A stretch of DNA of 6,777 nucleotides from Planctomyces sp. (GTDB taxonomy: Bacteria > Planctomycetota > Planctomycetia > Planctomycetales > Planctomycetaceae): positions 1 through 6,777 of the forward strand of contig SYLK01000566.1 of the NCBI GenBank assembly GCA_005809115.1. Direction: 5' to 3'. Under the pieces are notes generated by a model that searched no databases, was not told where the DNA came from, and worked only from the letters and a program-made list of their open reading frames with translations. The position numbers and the translations under genes are program-made. How positions within the stretch are numbered: the stretch's first letter is position 1; every line of letters begins with the position of its first letter. Below are positions 3,742 through 6,777 of this stretch, piece after piece.

Positions 3742-6465
3742 ATGACGAATCGCCTTTTGCATTTGACAACGATCATCGCGCTGAACGCGTGTCTGTGCGC
3801 CACAGGATTTCTGTCAGCGGAGGAGGGTGGCGGTCCCATGAATCGGCTGGGCAGGGAATCAAGTCCGTACCTGCTGCTGCACGCGCGGAATCCGGTCGAC
3901 TGGTATCCGTGGGGCCCCGAGGCTCTGGAGCGGGCAAAGGCGGAGAACAAGCCCATCTTTCTCTCGGTGGGGTACAGCAGCTGCTACTGGTGTCACGTGA
4001 TGGAACGCGAGGTTTTCTCGAATCCCGCCATTGCCGCGTTCATGAATGAGCATTTCATCAATATCAAGGTGGATCGCGAAGAACGACCCGACCTGGACGA
4101 CATCTACATGACAAGCCTGCTCGTGTATCAGCAGGCGGCCGGCATTGGTGGTGGAGGCGGGTGGCCGTTGTCGCTGTTTCTGACACCGGAGGGTAACCCA
4201 GTCGCGGGTGGCACCTATATTCCACCGGCAGACACGCCGGACGGGCGGACGGGGTTCAGGACGGCGGCTGAACAGGTCCGACGACTCTGGGCGGAAGATC
4301 AGGATGCGCTCGAGTCATCGGCGTCCCTGATCGCGGCGGAAGTGCGGCGGCTGAGTGGTCCGGCACTGGTTGTGGAAGAAGCCGAGCTGAACGCAAAGCT
4401 GCTGGAGGACGCTGTGTCCGACGTCCGCAGCCACTACGATCCCGTTTACGGTGGCGTAGACTTTCGCAGCAGTCAGCCCAATGCTCCTCGATTTCCCAGT
4501 GTTCCCAGGCTGCAGTTGTTGCTGCAGTCGCATCTTGCGAATCCGCAGCCGGAGTTGCTAAAGATACTGGAACATTCATTGACGGCGATGGCTCACGGGG
4601 GGATTCGCGATCACCTGGGTGGAGGGTTTCATCGGTACAGCACGGATCGTCGATGGCACGTGCCACATTTCGAAAAAATGCTTTACGACCAGGCGCAGCT
4701 GCTGGAGATTTATGCTCAGGTCGCGCGTCTGACGGGCAAACCATTGTACCGGGAGGTTGCGGGGGAGATTGCTGATTTCGTGAGACGTGAGTTTGTTCTG
4801 CCTGACGGGGGATTTTGTTCGGCACTGGACGCTGAAACGAACGCTGTGGAGGGAGCTTATTACGTCTGGACCGAGGACGAGCTGCAGCGGGTGCTGGGGC
4901 CTGAGAGTGCGACGCTGTTTGCCGACGTTTACGGAATGCGGAAACCGGTGTCGTTCGAGCACGGGTATGTCCTGCATCTTCCGCAGCCACTGGAACAGAC
5001 TGCGACGGCTCACGGTCTGTCGGCAGAGGAACTCAGCGCCAGGCTTTCTCCGCTGAAATCGCAGCTGCTGCAGACGCGGAACCAGCGTGAGAGACCGCTG
5101 CTGGACGACAAAGTGCTGACGGAATGGAATGCACAGATGATTCAGGGACTGGCGGAAAGCGGTCGACTGCCGGGTCGTGAAGATGATCTCGCGGCGGCGG
5201 CGCGGGCTGCCGATTTTCTTCTGACGAGCCTGCGAAGCGCAGACGGTTCGCTGCTGCGTTCGTGGCGCAACGGAAAAGGAATCCATCGCGCTTATCTGGA
5301 CGACTACGCCTTTCTGGTGTCGGCACTGCTCAGGCTGCATGAGTCCACCGGAGCAGATCGCTGGCTGCAGGCTGCCACGGAGATCGCAGCGCTGCAGATT
5401 TCGCTGTTTTATGACCGAGGGCAGCGGGCGTTCTTCTACACATCTCACGAGCATGAACGGCTGATCGCGCGGACCAGCACGGCATACGATTCGACCGCCC
5501 CATCGGGGAACAGCATCACGATTCGCAATCTTCTGGCGCTGGCACGTTTGTCCCGACAGAGCCGGCAGTCCGAGGCGGCCCCGACCGGAGACGTGCCGTC
5601 GGACAGAGACGAATATCTGGAAATCGCGGAGACGGGACTGCGGCGATTCGCCTCCACCCTGAAGAATTCGCCAGCGGCATGCTCCGGCATGGCGCTGGCT
5701 TTGCAGGACTGGCTGCGAAGTGAGGCGGGTTCCGGGGCTGGACACACCCTGAGTAATCCGGGCAGCTCGCGCATCGCCAGCGGACGCGGCCGGACCGGTT
5801 TCTCTGAAGTCCCCACGAATCAATGGATTCTCACCGGTTCGCCACTTCCTGAAGGTCAGAATGACGCGCCGCAGGAACCGGTACCAGCCGTCTCCGCGGA
5901 CGAGCGACAAGTCGTGTTCAGGCCGATCCTGCCAGATGGAGATTCCTCATCGTCGGCGGAGGACGAGACGGACCAGCCGGTGAAGGCAAAAGTCTACCCG
6001 TATTTTGACAAGCTCGAACGGGGCGGCAAATGCCTGCTGGCCGTGGAACTTCGGATTCACGAGGACTGGCACATCAACGCCAATCCCGCGCATCCCGGTT
6101 TTCTGGTCCCCACCGAAATCAAAATCACCAGCCGACAGAAAATCCGGATGACTCGCGTCAAATATCCGGAACATCAGACCCTGAAGGTGGCTGCAGCCGA
6201 TGAAGCTTCGCACGTCTACGGCGGAACGGTGATCGTGTACGCGCAGATTGATATTGACGCGGCGGAAACTGCCGAGACAGGCGAGATGGACGTCCGCATC
6301 AGGTACCAGGCATGCAATGAAGATACCTGCCAGAAGCCGAGCGAGATTCTGCTGAGGGGCAAACTGCCACTGGCGAATCCCGGTGAAGAAATCCGAAAGA
6401 TCAATCAGGCCAAATTCCCCCGCCCGAAAGACAGCGAACCAAAACCCACCGACCGCCAGTCGTGA
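3742..6465 (+). CDS. Exported DUF255 (YyaL/SPATA20-type) thioredoxin-like protein with C-terminal DsbD-alpha-like domain, 907 residues
   Basis: Residues 1-26 are a signal peptide (NRLLH basic start, hydrophobic core, cleavage likely after FLSA). The DUF255 hallmark follows: ESSPYLLLHARNPVDWYPWG (39-58), then the thioredoxin-like active site CYWCHVM with Cys81 and Cys84, DREERPDLDD (111-120) and the GGWPLSLFLTP strand (139-149). Residues ~215-660 form the alpha/alpha-barrel half, with family marks HFEKMLYDQAQL (309-320), LLDDKVLTEWNAQMI (453-467), YLDDYAFLVSALL (518-530) and APSGNS (586-591). A linker of ~80 residues leads to ~745-875, which resembles the N-terminal domain of DsbD: HEDWHINANPAHPGFLVPTE, and YQACNEDTCQKP with Cys858 and Cys863 where DsbD-alpha keeps its redox pair. 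It is therefore probably a periplasmic thiol-redox protein; reaction and substrate are unknown. Typical relatives are ~650-700 residues, so the tail is an addition. It stands alone on its strand. A possible internal start exists at 3838. Confidence 0.88.
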   Translation: MTNRLLHLTTIIALNACLCATGFLSAEEGGGPMNRLGRESSPYLLLHARNPVDWYPWGPEALERAKAENKPIFLSVGYSSCYWCHVMEREVFSNPAIAAFMNEHFINIKVDREERPDLDDIYMTSLLVYQQAAGIGGGGGWPLSLFLTPEGNPVAGGTYIPPADTPDGRTGFRTAAEQVRRLWAEDQDALESSASLIAAEVRRLSGPALVVEEAELNAKLLEDAVSDVRSHYDPVYGGVDFRSSQPNAPRFPSVPRLQLLLQSHLANPQPELLKILEHSLTAMAHGGIRDHLGGGFHRYSTDRRWHVPHFEKMLYDQAQLLEIYAQVARLTGKPLYREVAGEIADFVRREFVLPDGGFCSALDAETNAVEGAYYVWTEDELQRVLGPESATLFADVYGMRKPVSFEHGYVLHLPQPLEQTATAHGLSAEELSARLSPLKSQLLQTRNQRERPLLDDKVLTEWNAQMIQGLAESGRLPGREDDLAAAARAADFLLTSLRSADGSLLRSWRNGKGIHRAYLDDYAFLVSALLRLHESTGADRWLQAATEIAALQISLFYDRGQRAFFYTSHEHERLIARTSTAYDSTAPSGNSITIRNLLALARLSRQSRQSEAAPTGDVPSDRDEYLEIAETGLRRFASTLKNSPAACSGMALALQDWLRSEAGSGAGHTLSNPGSSRIASGRGRTGFSEVPTNQWILTGSPLPEGQNDAPQEPVPAVSADERQVVFRPILPDGDSSSSAEDETDQPVKAKVYPYFDKLERGGKCLLAVELRIHEDWHINANPAHPGFLVPTEIKITSRQKIRMTRVKYPEHQTLKVAAADEASHVYGGTVIVYAQIDIDAAETAETGEMDVRIRYQACNEDTCQKPSEILLRGKLPLANPGEEIRKINQAKFPRPKDSEPKPTDRQS
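3821..3826 (+). promoter_or_regulatory. Strong internal Shine-Dalgarno AGGAGG before an internal ATG
   Basis: AGGAGG lies 11 bases before an in-frame ATG at 3838 (Met33). Starting there gives MNRLGRESSPYLL, which is where cytosolic members of the DUF255 family usually begin, and an 875-residue protein without a signal peptide. The same bases encode the Glu-Glu-Gly-Gly that follows the predicted cleavage site, so the match may be accidental. Confidence 0.35.
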
Positions 6466-6477
6466 CAGCCGCTGGCG
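6454..6477 (+). terminator. GC-rich hairpin overlapping the DUF255 stop codon
   Basis: CGCCAG (6454-6459) pairs perfectly with CTGGCG (6472-6477), extended by one G-U pair, around a 10-base loop that contains the TGA stop (6463-6465). It could end or protect the transcript. There is no T-run after it, so it is not a classical intrinsic terminator. Confidence 0.35.
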
Positions 6478-6777
6478 ACGGGCCAGGGTACTCGGTAACT
6501 GGGGATGACGCAGCCGATTCGGCTTCAGCAGCGCCAGTCAGATGACCGTGTGAAGCAGACAAGCCTGCCAGAGCGGACATTGTGGGCCGGGAGAAACCGG
6601 TTTGGAATAGAGAATGAAAGTGTCTTACGAGGAAGGATTAGCCAGCTGCTTCGGCCTTCAGCGGAGGGGCGGATCGGGCGACCGGTCTGTCTTAAGCGTC
6701 CGTGCGAACGGTAACGCAGGCCAGCCATTGAGCTGCCACATCACCACTCCCGTGTGCCGATCCTGTAATGTCAGGGA
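6466..6777. other. Mostly non-coding right end
   Basis: The 312 bases after the DUF255 gene contain no recognisable complete gene. A 69-residue plus frame (6505-6714) and a 67-residue minus frame (6525-6728) overlap each other, are Arg-rich and have no motif. A perfect 10-bp palindrome, AAACCGGTTT, lies at 6594-6603. No tRNA or repeat family was recognised. Confidence 0.5.
6658..6777 (-). CDS. Possible C-terminal end of a minus-strand gene entering from the right
   Basis: From the right edge the minus strand is open for 39 codons to a TGA at 6658-6660. The peptide contains DRHTGVVMWQLNGWPALPFA and has about 70 percent G or C in third positions, as expected of coding DNA here. It is too short to identify and could be chance. 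If real, this gene converges with the DUF255 gene. Confidence 0.22.
   Translation of the reverse strand, partial: SLTLQDRHTGVVMWQLNGWPALPFARTLKTDRSPDPPLR

Noticed and set aside
3742..3819. Lipoprotein signal (LNAC) in the DUF255 leader
   Set aside because: Asn at the second lipobox position does not fit, and a good ordinary cleavage site (FLSA) lies just after it.
4576..5910. 444-residue minus-strand open frame
   Set aside because: It is fully antisense to the well-recognised DUF255 gene, Arg/Gln/Ser-rich and without motif: a shadow of high-GC codon bias.

Overview
The window looks like a piece of a planctomycete chromosome. The reasons are its high G+C content, the style of its proteins (a signal-peptide-bearing DUF255 thioredoxin protein, an Nramp relative with a GSGEL first helix, and a lineage-type small hypothetical protein), loose gene packing with long non-coding gaps, and weak Shine-Dalgarno signals. 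This assignment is by eye, with no search behind it. No rRNA, tRNA, CRISPR array, integrase or insertion sequence is visible.

Layout from left to right. (1) Positions 1-831, minus strand: the first 277 residues of an Nramp-family metal transporter whose C-terminus lies off the left edge. (2) Positions 832-1169: a divergent intergenic region with three exact-period 25-bp tandem repeats (942-1016). (3) Positions 1170-1598, plus strand: a 142-residue conserved-looking hypothetical protein. (4) Positions 1607-3238, minus strand, convergent with it: an inner-membrane HlyD/membrane-fusion-type protein. An in-frame amber codon at 1838-1840 cuts off the last ~76 residues, while the frame stays open and family-like on both sides. 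The same gene has a helix-hairpin-helix-like domain at its cytoplasmic N-terminus and an 18-bp minisatellite coding for a Ser/Glu-Arg-Pro-Gly hexapeptide array at the tip of the coiled-coil hairpin. (5) Positions 3239-3741: a ~500-bp divergent spacer without a convincing gene. (6) Positions 3742-6465, plus strand: a 907-residue exported DUF255/YyaL/SPATA20-type protein with a CxxC thioredoxin-like domain, an alpha/alpha-barrel domain and a C-terminal DsbD-alpha-like domain with its own cysteine pair. (7) Positions 6466-6777: mostly non-coding, with a hairpin at the stop codon and possibly the last codons of a minus-strand gene entering from the right.

The genes do not form an obvious operon: all neighbours are divergent or convergent, and each seems to be its own transcription unit. 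I do not see a clearly new multi-gene system. The most interesting points are protein architectures (DUF255 fused to DsbD-alpha, HhH fused to HlyD), the single amber codon in the HlyD gene, the two micro-/minisatellite-like repeats, and a possible alternative internal start in the DUF255 gene that would remove its signal peptide.
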